NCBI GenBank assembly: GCA_021813595.1
Contig: JAKAKF010000126.1
Location: 1-10,153 of the forward strand
Source of the DNA: a bacterium
Lineage (GTDB): Bacteria > SZUA-79 > Acidulodesulfobacterales > Acidulodesulfobacteraceae
DNA: 10,153 nucleotides
Direction of reading: 5' to 3'
Below are positions 1 through 8,579 of this stretch, in pieces. A program made the position numbers and the translations under genes. The stretch's first letter is position 1; each line of letters starts with the position of its first letter. The notes below the pieces were generated by a model, which saw only the letters and a program-made list of their open reading frames with translations, ran no database searches and had not been told where the DNA came from.

Positions 1-47
1 TATTTCCTCTTTATTTGTTATATTTCCAGATTACTGTATCCGTTGAT
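1..47 (-). other. tuf downstream spacer ending in a probable RBS of the next gene
   Basis: After the tuf TAA, the minus strand has no hairpin or T-run that would end transcription. It finishes with AAAGAGGAAATA at the left edge, an SD-like purine stretch at the right distance for a start codon at or just beyond position 1. In bacteria with a contiguous str-S10 arrangement the next gene is rpsJ (ribosomal protein S10); that identity is inference from synteny only. Confidence 0.5.
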
Positions 48-1238
48 TTATTCGATAACCTCTGTTATAACGCCTGCACCTACGGTATGTCCGCCTTCCC
101 TGATTGCAAATCTTAATTCTTTCTCGGCGGCTATGGGAGTGATAAGTTCTACGGACATTGCGACGTTATCGCCGGGCATAACCATTTCGATGCCTTCGGG
201 GAGCGTGCAGACTCCGGTAACGTCGGTAGTTCTAAAATAAAACTGCGGACGATAGCCGTTAAAGAAGGGAGTATGGCGTCCGCCTTCTTCTTTGGTAAGT
301 ATGTATGCTTCGACTTTAAATTTTTTATGGGGAGTAATAGAACCGGGTTTGGCTAAAACCATACCTCTTTCTATCTCTTCCCTTTTTTTGCCTCTTAAAA
401 GAACTCCTATGTTATCGCCTGCCTGACCTTCGTCAAGAAGTTTTCTGAACATTTCTACGCCGGTTACGACCGTTTTTGAAGTCGGAAGTATTCCTACTAG
501 CTCCACTTCTTCTCCGACTTTGACGATTCCTCTTTCTACCCTGCCCGTTGCGACAGTTCCTCTTCCCGAAATGGAAAATACGTCTTCTACCGGCATAAGG
601 AAAGGTTTATCTATATCTCTTTTCGGAACGGGGATATATTCATCTACCGCATCCATAAGATCTACTATTTTCTGAGTCCATTCGTTATCGCCTTCAGACT
701 CTAATGCTTTAAGGGCGGAACCTTTTATTACCGGAACGCTGTCTCCGGGGAAATTATAGGAGGTTAAAAGTTCTCTTACTTCAAGTTCGACAAGCTCAAG
801 AAGTTCGGGATCGTCAACCATATCGACTTTGTTTAAAAATACTACTATGTATGGAACGCCTACCTGGCGGGCTAAAAGGATATGCTCGCGGGTCTGAGGC
901 ATAGGGCCGTCCGCAGCGGAAACGACTAAAATTGCTCCGTCCATCTGTGCGGCTCCGGTTATCATATTCTTAACATAGTCGGCATGACCCGGGCAGTCGA
1001 CGTGCGCATAGTGTCTTTTATCGGTCGAGTATTCTACGTGGGAAGTAGCGATGGTAATACCTCTTTCTTTTTCTTCCGGCGCGTTGTCTATCTGGTCGTA
1101 TGATTTAAAAGTCGCCTGGCCTTTTTTTGCTAGTACTTTCGTGATGGCGGCAGTTAAAGTTGTTTTGCCGTGGTCAACGTGACCTATGGTTCCTATGTTG
1201 ACGTGAGGCTTAGATCTGTCGAATTTCTCTTTGGACAT
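48..1238 (-). CDS. tuf: Elongation factor Tu
   Basis: EF-Tu carries aminoacyl-tRNA to the ribosomal A site as a GTP complex in the cytoplasm. The 396 residues match the family (E. coli 394). GTPase motifs: G1 GHVDHGKT (19-26), switch I with [12 protein letters not shown] (59-70), G3 DCPGH (81-85) with catalytic H85, G4 NKVD (136-139), G5 SAL (174-176). Domain II (about 210-300) shows [13 protein letters not shown], and domain III (about 301-396) shows [24 protein letters not shown] and the C-terminal FAIREGG. One difference from the usual sequence is H384 where most EF-Tu proteins have arginine (EGGRTVGAG). The ATG has AGGAGG (1252-1247) 8 nt upstream, filling the 17-nt gap after fusA. Whether a second tuf copy exists elsewhere in the genome cannot be told from this window. 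Confidence 0.99.
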   Translation of the reverse strand: MSKEKFDRSKPHVNIGTIGHVDHGKTTLTAAITKVLAKKGQATFKSYDQIDNAPEEKERGITIATSHVEYSTDKRHYAHVDCPGHADYVKNMITGAAQMDGAILVVSAADGPMPQTREHILLARQVGVPYIVVFLNKVDMVDDPELLELVELEVRELLTSYNFPGDSVPVIKGSALKALESEGDNEWTQKIVDLMDAVDEYIPVPKRDIDKPFLMPVEDVFSISGRGTVATGRVERGIVKVGEEVELVGILPTSKTVVTGVEMFRKLLDEGQAGDNIGVLLRGKKREEIERGMVLAKPGSITPHKKFKVEAYILTKEEGGRHTPFFNGYRPQFYFRTTDVTGVCTLPEGIEMVMPGDNVAMSVELITPIAAEKELRFAIREGGHTVGAGVITEVIE

Positions 1239-1255
1239 TTAGTTCTCCTCCTAAA

Positions 1256-3337
1256 CTATTTACCTTGTGATTTAGCAATAATTTCTTCCGATATAACCTT
1301 CGGAACTTGTTCATATTTTAAAAATTCCATGGTGTAATTAGCCCTGCCCTGCGTTTTAGATCTTAAATCGGTAGAATAACCGAACATTTGCGCAAGAGGT
1401 ACTTCGGCATTTATAACCTGAATTCCGGCTCTTGCTTCAAGATTTAATATTTTACCCCTTCTCGAATTTAAATCGCCTATAACGTCTCCCATAAACTCTT
1501 CCGGCACTAAAACTTCTACCTTCATAATAGGCTCAAGAAGAGCGGGGGCTGCTTTTTTTGCACCGTCTTTAAAAGCCATAGATGCGGCAATTTTAAAAGC
1601 CATCTCAGATGAATCGACGTCATGGAACGATCCGTCGAAAACGGCAACTTTTACGTCGACTACTGGATAACCTGCAAGAACTCCCGTAGTTAAAGCTTCC
1701 TGTACCCCTTTATTTATTGCAGGTATATACTCTGCGGGAATAACGCCGCCTTTAATCTTATTTTCAAATTCATATCCGGCGCCTTTTCCAAGCGGTTCTA
1801 TTTCAAGCCAAACATGACCGTATTGGCCTCTTCCGCCGGACTGGCGTATAAACTTACCTTCCGATTCGACTTTTTTATTTATTGTTTCTTTATATGCAAC
1901 CTGCGGTTTACCTACGTTTGCGTCGACTTTAAACTCGCGCGTTAATCTGTCTACTATGATTTCAAGATGAAGTTCGCCCATTCCGGAAATTATCGTCTGT
2001 CCGGTTTCTAAATCCGTCTTAACTTTAAACGAAGGATCTTCTATGGTAAGCTTCTGAAGCGACAAACCTAACTTTTCCTGGTCGGCTTTAGTTTTCGGCT
2101 CTATGGCAACGGAAATAACGGGATCCGGAAATTCCATAGACTCAAGAACTATTATGCTGGATTCGTCACAAAGCGTATCGCCGGTAGTCGTACTGCGCAA
2201 TCCGACGGCTGCCGCTATATCTCCGGCATGTACCTCTTTTATTTCTTCCTTTTTATTTGCATGCATTTTTAAGAGCCTGCCGATTCTCTCTTTTGAATCT
2301 TTAACGGAATTATATACGTAAGAACCTGATGCAAGAATTCCGGAATATACTCTTATATATGTTAGTTGGCCTGTATAAGGATCGGAAGCAATTTTAAAAG
2401 CTAATGCAGAAAACGGCTCATCATCTGAAGGACGCCTTATTTCTTCTTTTTCTGTTTTAGGATTTATTCCCGTCATCGGCGGAACGTCTAACGGTGAAGG
2501 CAGATAATCGACTACTGCATCAAGCAGCGGCTGTACGCCTTTATTTTTAAAAGCCGAACCGCAAAAAACGGGCACTACTTTAAATTCTAAAGCAGCCTGC
2601 CTTATAGCTTTTTTGGCCGCATCGACGTCGACTTCTTCGCCGGCAAGATATTTTTCCATTAACGAATCGTTAAAATCACAGGCTTTTTCAATAAATTCGT
2701 CATGATATTTCTTTGATTCTTCTTTATACTCTTCGGGTATTTCGATTATGTCGTACTCAGCGCCCATAGTTTCGTCTTTATATAGATAAGCTTTCATTTT
2801 AGCAATATCTATAATCCCTTTAAAATTTTCTTCCAATCCCATCGGAATCTGCATCACTACCGGAACTGCATTAAGCCTTGTTCTAATCATATCTACGCAT
2901 CTAAAAAAATTGGCTCCGGTTCTATCCATTTTGTTTACGAAGCATATCCTTGGAACTTTATATTTGTCCGCCTGTCTCCAGACTGTTTCCGACTGAGGTT
3001 CGACACCGGCAACGCCGTCAAAAACTGCTACAGCGCCATCTAAAACTCTTAGCGACCTTTCTACTTCGATAGTAAAGTCGACATGCCCGGGAGTATCTAT
3101 AATATTAATCCTGTGATTTTTCCAAAAACACGTCGTAGCGGCAGATGTGATAGTTATACCTCTTTCCTGCTCCTGCTCCATCCAGTCCATTGTTGCGGTT
3201 CCTTCATGGACCTCTCCTATCTTGTAATTAACGCCGGTATAATAAAGTATTCTTTCGGTGGTCGTCGTTTTTCCGGCGTCGATATGCGCCATGATACCTA
3301 TATTTCTTGTTTTATCTAATGAAATTTTATCTGCCAT
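1256..3337 (-). CDS. fusA: Elongation factor G
   Basis: EF-G is the translational GTPase that moves tRNAs and mRNA through the ribosome and, with ribosome recycling factor, splits post-termination ribosomes. The 693-residue length is normal. GTPase motifs: G1 AHIDAGKTT (17-25), G2 RGITITS (59-65), G3 DTPGH (81-85) with catalytic H85, G4 NKMD (135-138), G5 GSA (260-262). Domain II begins near 300, domain III carries [10 protein letters not shown] (451-460), and domain IV has [10 protein letters not shown] (501-510) and the tip loop [11 protein letters not shown], whose H572 matches E. coli H583, important for translocation. Domain V ends with [20 protein letters not shown]. All catalytic residues are intact, so this is the canonical housekeeping EF-G and not an EF-G2 or Tet(O)-type protein. 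The ATG follows AAGGGG, which overlaps the rpsG stop, suggesting translational coupling. The stop TAG is 17 nt before tuf. Confidence 0.99.
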   Translation of the reverse strand: MADKISLDKTRNIGIMAHIDAGKTTTTERILYYTGVNYKIGEVHEGTATMDWMEQEQERGITITSAATTCFWKNHRINIIDTPGHVDFTIEVERSLRVLDGAVAVFDGVAGVEPQSETVWRQADKYKVPRICFVNKMDRTGANFFRCVDMIRTRLNAVPVVMQIPMGLEENFKGIIDIAKMKAYLYKDETMGAEYDIIEIPEEYKEESKKYHDEFIEKACDFNDSLMEKYLAGEEVDVDAAKKAIRQAALEFKVVPVFCGSAFKNKGVQPLLDAVVDYLPSPLDVPPMTGINPKTEKEEIRRPSDDEPFSALAFKIASDPYTGQLTYIRVYSGILASGSYVYNSVKDSKERIGRLLKMHANKKEEIKEVHAGDIAAAVGLRSTTTGDTLCDESSIIVLESMEFPDPVISVAIEPKTKADQEKLGLSLQKLTIEDPSFKVKTDLETGQTIISGMGELHLEIIVDRLTREFKVDANVGKPQVAYKETINKKVESEGKFIRQSGGRGQYGHVWLEIEPLGKGAGYEFENKIKGGVIPAEYIPAINKGVQEALTTGVLAGYPVVDVKVAVFDGSFHDVDSSEMAFKIAASMAFKDGAKKAAPALLEPIMKVEVLVPEEFMGDVIGDLNSRRGKILNLEARAGIQVINAEVPLAQMFGYSTDLRSKTQGRANYTMEFLKYEQVPKVISEEIIAKSQGK

Positions 3338-3350
3338 TTATTTTAACCCC

Positions 3351-3821
3351 TTACCATTTGAAATGGGCAAAAGCCTTGTTTGCTTCGGCCATCTTGAACG
3401 TGTCTTCTTTCTTTTTTATAGAACTGCCTCTGTTATTTGCCGCATCTAGTAATTCAAGCGCAAGATTTTCTTCCATGGATTTTTCGCTTCTCAATCTTGC
3501 GTAGCCTATTATCCACCTGATTGCCAGATATAATCTTCTGTCCGGCCTGACTTCGACGGGAACCTGATAGTTTGAGCCGCCTATTCTTCTAGCCTTTACC
3601 TCTAAAACGGGCTTAACGTTTTCAATAGCCTGCTTAAAAATTTTAAAACCGTCGTCTTTTGTTTTTTCGGCAATTATGTCGAGCGATTTATAAAATATTT
3701 TCTCGCTGACGCTTTTTTTCCCGTCGTACATAAGTTTATTTAAAAACTTTTGAACTACTTTATCGTTAAATTTAGGATCGCCTTCCACTATTCTTTTAAC
3801 TGCTCTTTTTCTACGCGACAA
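3351..3821 (-). CDS. rpsG: 30S ribosomal protein S7
   Basis: S7 is a primary 16S rRNA-binding protein that nucleates assembly of the 30S head and lines the E site. Its 156 residues are the common bacterial length. Visible family landmarks are the basic N-terminus followed by GDPKFND (14-20), the beta-hairpin region with [20 protein letters not shown] (77-96), WIIGYAR (103-109), the helix [17 protein letters not shown] and the C-terminal [13 protein letters not shown]. The start codon is TTG: an in-frame TAG lies only 15 nt upstream (3839-3837) with no other start codon between, and GAAGGAG (3835-3829) stands 7 nt before the TTG. The protein start [10 protein letters not shown] fits the family. 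The TAA stop is embedded in the Shine-Dalgarno region of fusA, 13 nt before its ATG. In E. coli S7 represses this operon; no matching site was recognised here. Confidence 0.98.
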   Translation of the reverse strand: MSRRKRAVKRIVEGDPKFNDKVVQKFLNKLMYDGKKSVSEKIFYKSLDIIAEKTKDDGFKIFKQAIENVKPVLEVKARRIGGSNYQVPVEVRPDRRLYLAIRWIIGYARLRSEKSMEENLALELLDAANNRGSSIKKKEDTFKMAEANKAFAHFKW

Positions 3822-3828
3822 TTTTCCA

Positions 3829-3835
3829 CTCCTTC
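3829..3835 (-). promoter_or_regulatory. rpsG ribosome binding site before a TTG start
   Basis: GAAGGAG on the minus strand, 7 nt before TTG at 3821-3819. With the in-frame TAG at 3839-3837 it fixes the rare TTG as the only possible start consistent with the S7 N-terminus. Confidence 0.88.
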
Positions 3836-3863
3836 GCTAAAATGCTGTTTTCTTTTTTATTAT

Positions 3864-4235
3864 TTATTTAGCTCTTTTAGTTCCGTATTTAGACCTGCTC
3901 TGTTTTCTGCCGTTAACTCCGACGCAGTCGAGAGCGCCCCTGATTATATGATACCTGACGCCCGGCAAGTCTTTTACTCTTCCGCCTCTTATTAAAACAA
4001 CCGAGTGTTCCTGCAAATTATGTCCTTCGCCCGGAATATAAGTAGTAACCTCCATACCGTTAGTCAGCTTTACCCTTGCTACTTTTCTTAACGCCGAATT
4101 CGGTTTTTTAGGCGTCGTAGTATATACTCTGACGCATACTCCTCTTTTCTGAGGAGAGCCTTTCAACGCTGGCGAAGATGTTTTTTTTACCGATTTTTTT
4201 CTTGCATTCCTTATTAACTGATTTATCGTCGGCAC
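3864..4235 (-). CDS. rpsL: 30S ribosomal protein S12
   Basis: S12 sits at the decoding centre of the 30S subunit and helps control translational accuracy. The 123 residues match the usual bacterial length (E. coli 124) and align without gaps in the core: [46 protein letters not shown] and the basic tail [12 protein letters not shown]43 and K88, the classical streptomycin-resistance positions, are both lysine, so no resistance change is visible there. D89 is the aspartate that is beta-methylthiolated in E. coli. The start is GTG; an in-frame TAA lies just upstream with no ATG between, AAAGGAG (4247-4241) stands 5 nt before the GTG, and the resulting MPTINQLIR fits the family N-terminus. It is the first gene of the str operon, 42 nt ahead of rpsG. 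Confidence 0.98.
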   Translation of the reverse strand: MPTINQLIRNARKKSVKKTSSPALKGSPQKRGVCVRVYTTTPKKPNSALRKVARVKLTNGMEVTTYIPGEGHNLQEHSVVLIRGGRVKDLPGVRYHIIRGALDCVGVNGRKQSRSKYGTKRAK

Positions 4236-4240
4236 TTTTA

Positions 4241-4247
4241 CTCCTTT
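4241..4247 (-). promoter_or_regulatory. rpsL ribosome binding site before a GTG start
   Basis: AAAGGAG on the minus strand, 5 nt before GTG at 4235-4233. It decides the non-ATG start, since no ATG exists between the upstream in-frame TAA and this GTG. Confidence 0.85.
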
Positions 4248-4319
4248 ACTTTGTTATTATAGAACGATGCTTTTCTTTCGTCCTTCTTAATTTATTATTT
4301 ATTAACAGTGGAATTATTG

Positions 4320-4348
4320 ATTTTAATACTTAATAAATTTTTTGTCAA
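4320..4348 (-). promoter_or_regulatory. sigma70-type promoter of the str operon
   Basis: On the minus strand, a perfect -35 box TTGACA (4348-4343) is followed by a 17-nt spacer and the -10 box TAAAAT (4325-4320), one mismatch from TATAAT. Transcription would start near 4312-4314, giving a leader of about 78 nt before the rpsL start. The surrounding 141-bp gap between rpoC and rpsL (4236-4376) is the only sizeable non-coding stretch in the window and is very AT-rich; AT richness makes chance -10 boxes common, but a perfect TTGACA at ideal spacing is not expected often. No intrinsic terminator follows rpoC, so read-through from rpoBC may add to this promoter. This call rests on consensus matching only. 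Confidence 0.8.
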
Positions 4349-4376
4349 TATGTTTTTTATATATTTTTTACTTTTT

Positions 4377-7300
4377 TTAAATAACCTCGACATCAAGAGA
4401 CGAATATTTTTCAAATCCCGTTCCGGCAGGAATGAGCCTTCCCATAATTACGTTTTCTTTTAATCCCTTTAAGTTATCGATTTTGCAGTGTATAGCGGCT
4501 TCGGTCAACACCTTCGTCGTCTCCTGGAACGATGCAGCGGAAATGAAACTTTCAGTGCTTAGCGACGACTTTGTAATACCCATTAATTCTGGCTCGGCTA
4601 TAGCAGGAATGCCGCCATCTTTTAAAACCCTTTCGTTTTCTGCGTCAAAAACGATTTTATCTACGATTTCGTCTTCGAGAAATTTAGAATCGCCGGGGTT
4701 TTTAATCCTTACGTTTTTAAGCATCTGTTTAACTATAACTTCTATATGCTTATCGTTAATTTTAACGCCCTGAAGCCTGTAAACTTCCTGTATTTCGTCG
4801 ACCAAAAATTTGGCTAGTTCCTTTTCTCCAAGAACCTTCAATATATCGTGAGGATTAGGCGACCCGTCCATAAGAGGTTCTCCTGCATTTACATAATCGC
4901 CTTCGTGTACGCTGACGAGTTTTCCCTTAGGTATAAGATATTCTCTCGGTTCGCCGTGCGGAGGCGTAATAATAACGCGTCTTTTCCCTTTAAAATCACG
5001 GCCGAATGATACTTTTCCGTTTATCTCGGTAATGACTGCCCATTCCTTCGGCTTTCTGGCTTCAAAAAGTTCTACGACTTTCGGCAAACCTCCCGTTATA
5101 TCCTTGGTTTTAGTAGTTTCTCGAGGAATTCTGGCTATTATATCGCCTGCAAAAACTTCATCTCCTTCCTGAACTGAAAGATGCGCTCCGATCGGCATCA
5201 AATATGACTTTTCCTGTTGAGCAGATTTAATTATTATCTTTGGCCTTAATGTCTGGTCCCTGGATTCTATAATAACCTTTCTCGACAATCCGGTCGTTTC
5301 GTCGACCTGTTCCTGCATCGTTTCATTTTCCCTAATGTCGTCGTATTTAATTTTACCGGATATATCAGAAATTATCGGATTAATATAAGAATCCCAGTCG
5401 GCAATAAGAGTGTTTTTCTTAACGGACGACTCCGGCTCCACTTTAATTTTAGAACCGTAAGTAAGTTGTATTTTCTCAAGCTCCCTTCCCAATTCATCTA
5501 AAATAACTATATTGCCGTTTTTATTCATTACTACGTATTCATTTTCTCTATTCTTGATAACGTTTAGGTTATTAAATTTTACCTTACCTTCATATTTATT
5601 CTCTATGCTTGTCTGTTCCGTCCTTCTAGAAGCCGTACCTCCGACATGAAACGTTCTCATAGTAAGCTGGGTACCGGGCTCGCCTATAGACTGCGCAGCC
5701 ATAATTCCTATTGCTTCGCCTATATTAACTAAATGCCCTCTGGCAAGGTCTCTCCCGTAACATTTTACGCAAACGCCTCTTTTTGTTTTACATGTCAAAA
5801 CAGACCTTATTTTAACGCTTTCTATATGAGCATTGCTTATTTTATTGGAATGAAATTCCGTAATTTCTTCATTCGCTTTAACGATAAGTTCGCCTGAAAA
5901 CGGGTCGACTATATCTTCAAGCGCAACCCTGCCGAGTATTCTCTCTTCTATAGGCTCTATAGTTTCTCCGCTTTCTACTAAGGTGGAAACTATTATGCCG
6001 TCCATAGTGCCGCAGTCTTCTTCGGTAATAATATTATCCTGCGAAACGTCGACAAGCCTTCTCGTTAAATATCCGGAGTTTGCAGTCTTTAATGCTGTAT
6101 CCGCAAGACCTTTCCTTGCTCCGTGAGTAGATATAAAATATTGGAGAACCGTCAAACCTTCCCTGAAATTTGCAGTAATAGGCGTCTCTATAATTTCTCC
6201 TGAGGGCTTTGCCATAAGCCCTCTCATTCCGGCCAGCTGCCTTATTTGAGTTTCGGAACCTCTTGAACCGGAATCTGCCATTATATATATAGAGTTAAAA
6301 CTTTTGCCCTGTATTTTCTTATTATTTTTTTTGTCGGAATATTCCTGGATACCGAGCTTATTCATCATGACTCCGCCTATCTGGTCGGTTGCGCCTGCCC
6401 AAGTATCTACGACTTTATTATATCTCTCGCCTTTTGTTATTAATCCTTCTTTATAGCTGTTTTCTATTTCTTCTACGGCTTTTGTAGCATCTTTAATAAT
6501 TCTGTGCTTCTCTGCCGGAACTTCCATATCGCTTATACATATCGATATTCCGGACTTTGTCGAGTATTCATAGCCCATAGATTTTAATCTGTCTGCAAGA
6601 ATAACTGTTTTTTTAGGCCCGCATACCCTGAATGCATAATCGATTAAGTTCGTAATCTCTTTTTTAGTCATTACCGTATTAATTAATTCAAAAGGAATTT
6701 CCTCAGGAATTATTTCAAATAGAATAACCCTTCCTACCGTAGTGCTTTCTATTTTATTTTTTATCCTCACTTTTATGGAAGCATGAAGGCTTACATGTCC
6801 GTTGTCGTAAGCAAATTTTACTTCGTCCGGATCCGCAAAAATCTTATTTTCGCCTTTAACAAACGGCATTTCTCTCGTCATATAATAAAGTCCAAGGACT
6901 ATATCCTGCGAAGGAACTATAATAGGTTTTCCGCTTGCAGGCGAAAGTATGTTGTTTGTCGCCATCATTAAAACTCTTGCTTCGACTTGAGCTTCTATAG
7001 ATAACGGAACATGTACGGCCATTTGGTCTCCGTCGAAATCTGCATTAAAAGCCGCGCAGACAAGAGGATGTAAATGTATGGCCTTGCCTTCGACTAATAT
7101 AGGTTCAAATGCCTGAATTCCAAGCCTGTGAAGGGTTGGCGCCCTGTTAAGCATAACGGGATGTTCTTTTATAACCTCTTCCAATACGTCAAAAACTTCA
7201 GGAGCTTCCCTGTCGACTATTTTCTTTGTAGTTTTTAGAGTGTCCGTAATGCCTCTTTGCAGCAGTTTATTAAATATGAAAGGCTTGAAAAGCTCTATAG

Positions 7301-8579
7301 CCATTTTTTTGGGCAAACCGCACTGATGAAGTTTTAATTCAGGTCCGACGACGATAACCGACCTTCCGGAATAATCGACCCTTTTTCCGAGAAGATTTAG
7401 CCTGAATCTGCCTGTTTTGCCTTTAAGCATGTCGCTTAAAGATTTTAGCGGCCTTCTGTTAGAACCCATTATAGTGCGTCCGCGTCTGCCGTTGTCGAAA
7501 AGAGCATCGACTGCTTCCTGAAGCATTCTTTTTTCGTTTTTAATAATAATTTCGGGAGCCGAAAGTTCCATCAGCTTCTTTAACCTGTTATTCCTGTTTA
7601 TAACTCTCCTGTATAAATCGTTTAAATCGGAACTGGCAAATCTGCCGCCTTCAAGAGGCACTAAAGGACGCAAATCCGGCGGTATTACAGGAATAACGTC
7701 TAATATCATCCATTCCGGTTTATTGCCGGAAACCCTGAAAGCTTCAATTAATTTAAGCTGTTTCGCAAGCTTTTTCTTTTTTATGCCGTTAGGTAATTCG
7801 GCAATTTCTTCCTTCAGGCTTTTTGACAGCGATTCTAGGTCTATATTGCTAAGCAAAGCTTTTAATGCTTCGGCGCCTATCCCAGCCTTAAAATTATAGC
7901 CCTCTTTATTTAGCTTTTGGTAATTCTCTTCATTTATTAAATCTTTATATTTTAAACCTAATTTTGCCGCATCTCCGGATTCCAATATAACGTAAGATTC
8001 AAAATAAAGAACTTTTTCGATATCTTTAAGTGTCATATCGAGAATACTGCCGATTCTTGACGGCAAACTTTTAAAAAACCATATATGGGCAACGGGCGAA
8101 GCCAGTTCTATATGCCCTAATCTTTCTCTTCTAACTTTTGAAGATATGACCTCTACGCCGCATTTTTCACAGACTATGCCGCGATGTTTCATTCTTTTAT
8201 ATTTGCCGCAGTTGCACTCGTAATCCTTAATCGGTCCAAAAATTCTTGCGCAAAAAAGTCCGTCTCTTTCAGGCTTTAATGTTCTGTAATTTATAGTTTC
8301 CGGTTTCTTGACCTCGCCGTGTGACCATTTTTTTATAGTATCGGGAGAAGCAATTCCAAGTTTTATTGCGTTGAAACTCAAAGGATCGCTGATTCCCTCG
8401 CCGTCGTTGAGGAAAAAATTTCTTTTACCTGATTTTTCAAATATTCTCTTAAGGTCTATATCTTTTTCATTCGTAACTGCGCTTTCTTCCTCGTCCTCCG
8501 CAATATCGTCAAGACTCACCGTTAATTCGTCGTCCGTCGGATTATCCGAATATTTATCTATATCTTCATCAAACTGCAT
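4377..8579 (-). CDS. rpoC: RNA polymerase subunit beta'
   Basis: Catalytic beta' subunit of RNA polymerase, 1400 residues (E. coli 1407). Landmarks in order: N-terminal zinc ribbon C122, C124, C137, C140; the double-psi barrel motif NADFDGD at 512-518, whose D514, D516 and D518 hold the catalytic Mg2+; bridge helix around 820-844 ([18 protein letters not shown]); second zinc site C856, C930, C937, C940; trigger loop with MRTFH at 974-978. The trigger loop is interrupted by an SI3-type insertion (about 985-1150), somewhat shorter than the 188 residues of E. coli. The C-terminal part ends after [13 protein letters not shown]. All metal ligands are intact. The ATG is set by a strong AGGAGG 6 nt upstream, inside rpoB. 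Compared with E. coli, about 52 extra residues precede [12 protein letters not shown], and the first 41 are very acidic (17 Asp/Glu, 2 Lys). The gene overlaps rpoB by 11 nt and is probably translationally coupled to it. Confidence 0.99.
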   Translation of the reverse strand: MQFDEDIDKYSDNPTDDELTVSLDDIAEDEEESAVTNEKDIDLKRIFEKSGKRNFFLNDGEGISDPLSFNAIKLGIASPDTIKKWSHGEVKKPETINYRTLKPERDGLFCARIFGPIKDYECNCGKYKRMKHRGIVCEKCGVEVISSKVRRERLGHIELASPVAHIWFFKSLPSRIGSILDMTLKDIEKVLYFESYVILESGDAAKLGLKYKDLINEENYQKLNKEGYNFKAGIGAEALKALLSNIDLESLSKSLKEEIAELPNGIKKKKLAKQLKLIEAFRVSGNKPEWMILDVIPVIPPDLRPLVPLEGGRFASSDLNDLYRRVINRNNRLKKLMELSAPEIIIKNEKRMLQEAVDALFDNGRRGRTIMGSNRRPLKSLSDMLKGKTGRFRLNLLGKRVDYSGRSVIVVGPELKLHQCGLPKKMAIELFKPFIFNKLLQRGITDTLKTTKKIVDREAPEVFDVLEEVIKEHPVMLNRAPTLHRLGIQAFEPILVEGKAIHLHPLVCAAFNADFDGDQMAVHVPLSIEAQVEARVLMMATNNILSPASGKPIIVPSQDIVLGLYYMTREMPFVKGENKIFADPDEVKFAYDNGHVSLHASIKVRIKNKIESTTVGRVILFEIIPEEIPFELINTVMTKKEITNLIDYAFRVCGPKKTVILADRLKSMGYEYSTKSGISICISDMEVPAEKHRIIKDATKAVEEIENSYKEGLITKGERYNKVVDTWAGATDQIGGVMMNKLGIQEYSDKKNNKKIQGKSFNSIYIMADSGSRGSETQIRQLAGMRGLMAKPSGEIIETPITANFREGLTVLQYFISTHGARKGLADTALKTANSGYLTRRLVDVSQDNIITEEDCGTMDGIIVSTLVESGETIEPIEERILGRVALEDIVDPFSGELIVKANEEITEFHSNKISNAHIESVKIRSVLTCKTKRGVCVKCYGRDLARGHLVNIGEAIGIMAAQSIGEPGTQLTMRTFHVGGTASRRTEQTSIENKYEGKVKFNNLNVIKNRENEYVVMNKNGNIVILDELGRELEKIQLTYGSKIKVEPESSVKKNTLIADWDSYINPIISDISGKIKYDDIRENETMQEQVDETTGLSRKVIIESRDQTLRPKIIIKSAQQEKSYLMPIGAHLSVQEGDEVFAGDIIARIPRETTKTKDITGGLPKVVELFEARKPKEWAVITEINGKVSFGRDFKGKRRVIITPPHGEPREYLIPKGKLVSVHEGDYVNAGEPLMDGSPNPHDILKVLGEKELAKFLVDEIQEVYRLQGVKINDKHIEVIVKQMLKNVRIKNPGDSKFLEDEIVDKIVFDAENERVLKDGGIPAIAEPELMGITKSSLSTESFISAASFQETTKVLTEAAIHCKIDNLKGLKENVIMGRLIPAGTGFEKYSSLDVEVI

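Noticed and set aside
43..240. Short open frame on the plus strand inside tuf
   Set aside because: Antisense to the strongly conserved EF-Tu coding sequence, no recognisable protein and no RBS-backed start; a shadow of the real gene. The same holds for the other plus-strand frames at 2103-2321, 3083-3319, 3258-3504, 3750-3995, 4432-4773, 6783-6971, 8308-8595, 8606-8812 and 8881-9226.
3822..3863. S7 autoregulatory site between rpsL and rpsG, as in E. coli
   Set aside because: The gap is only 42 nt, against about 100 nt in E. coli, and shows no clear stem structure; no support beyond synteny.
4261..4284. Possible hairpin in the rpsL leader (AGGACG pairing with CGTTCT on the minus strand)
   Set aside because: Only 6 pairs including a G-U, a 12-nt loop and no following T-run; too weak to call a terminator, attenuator or riboswitch.
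4349..4379. Terminator after rpoC
   Set aside because: The A/T-rich stretch has A-runs but no GC-rich inverted repeat on the minus strand.
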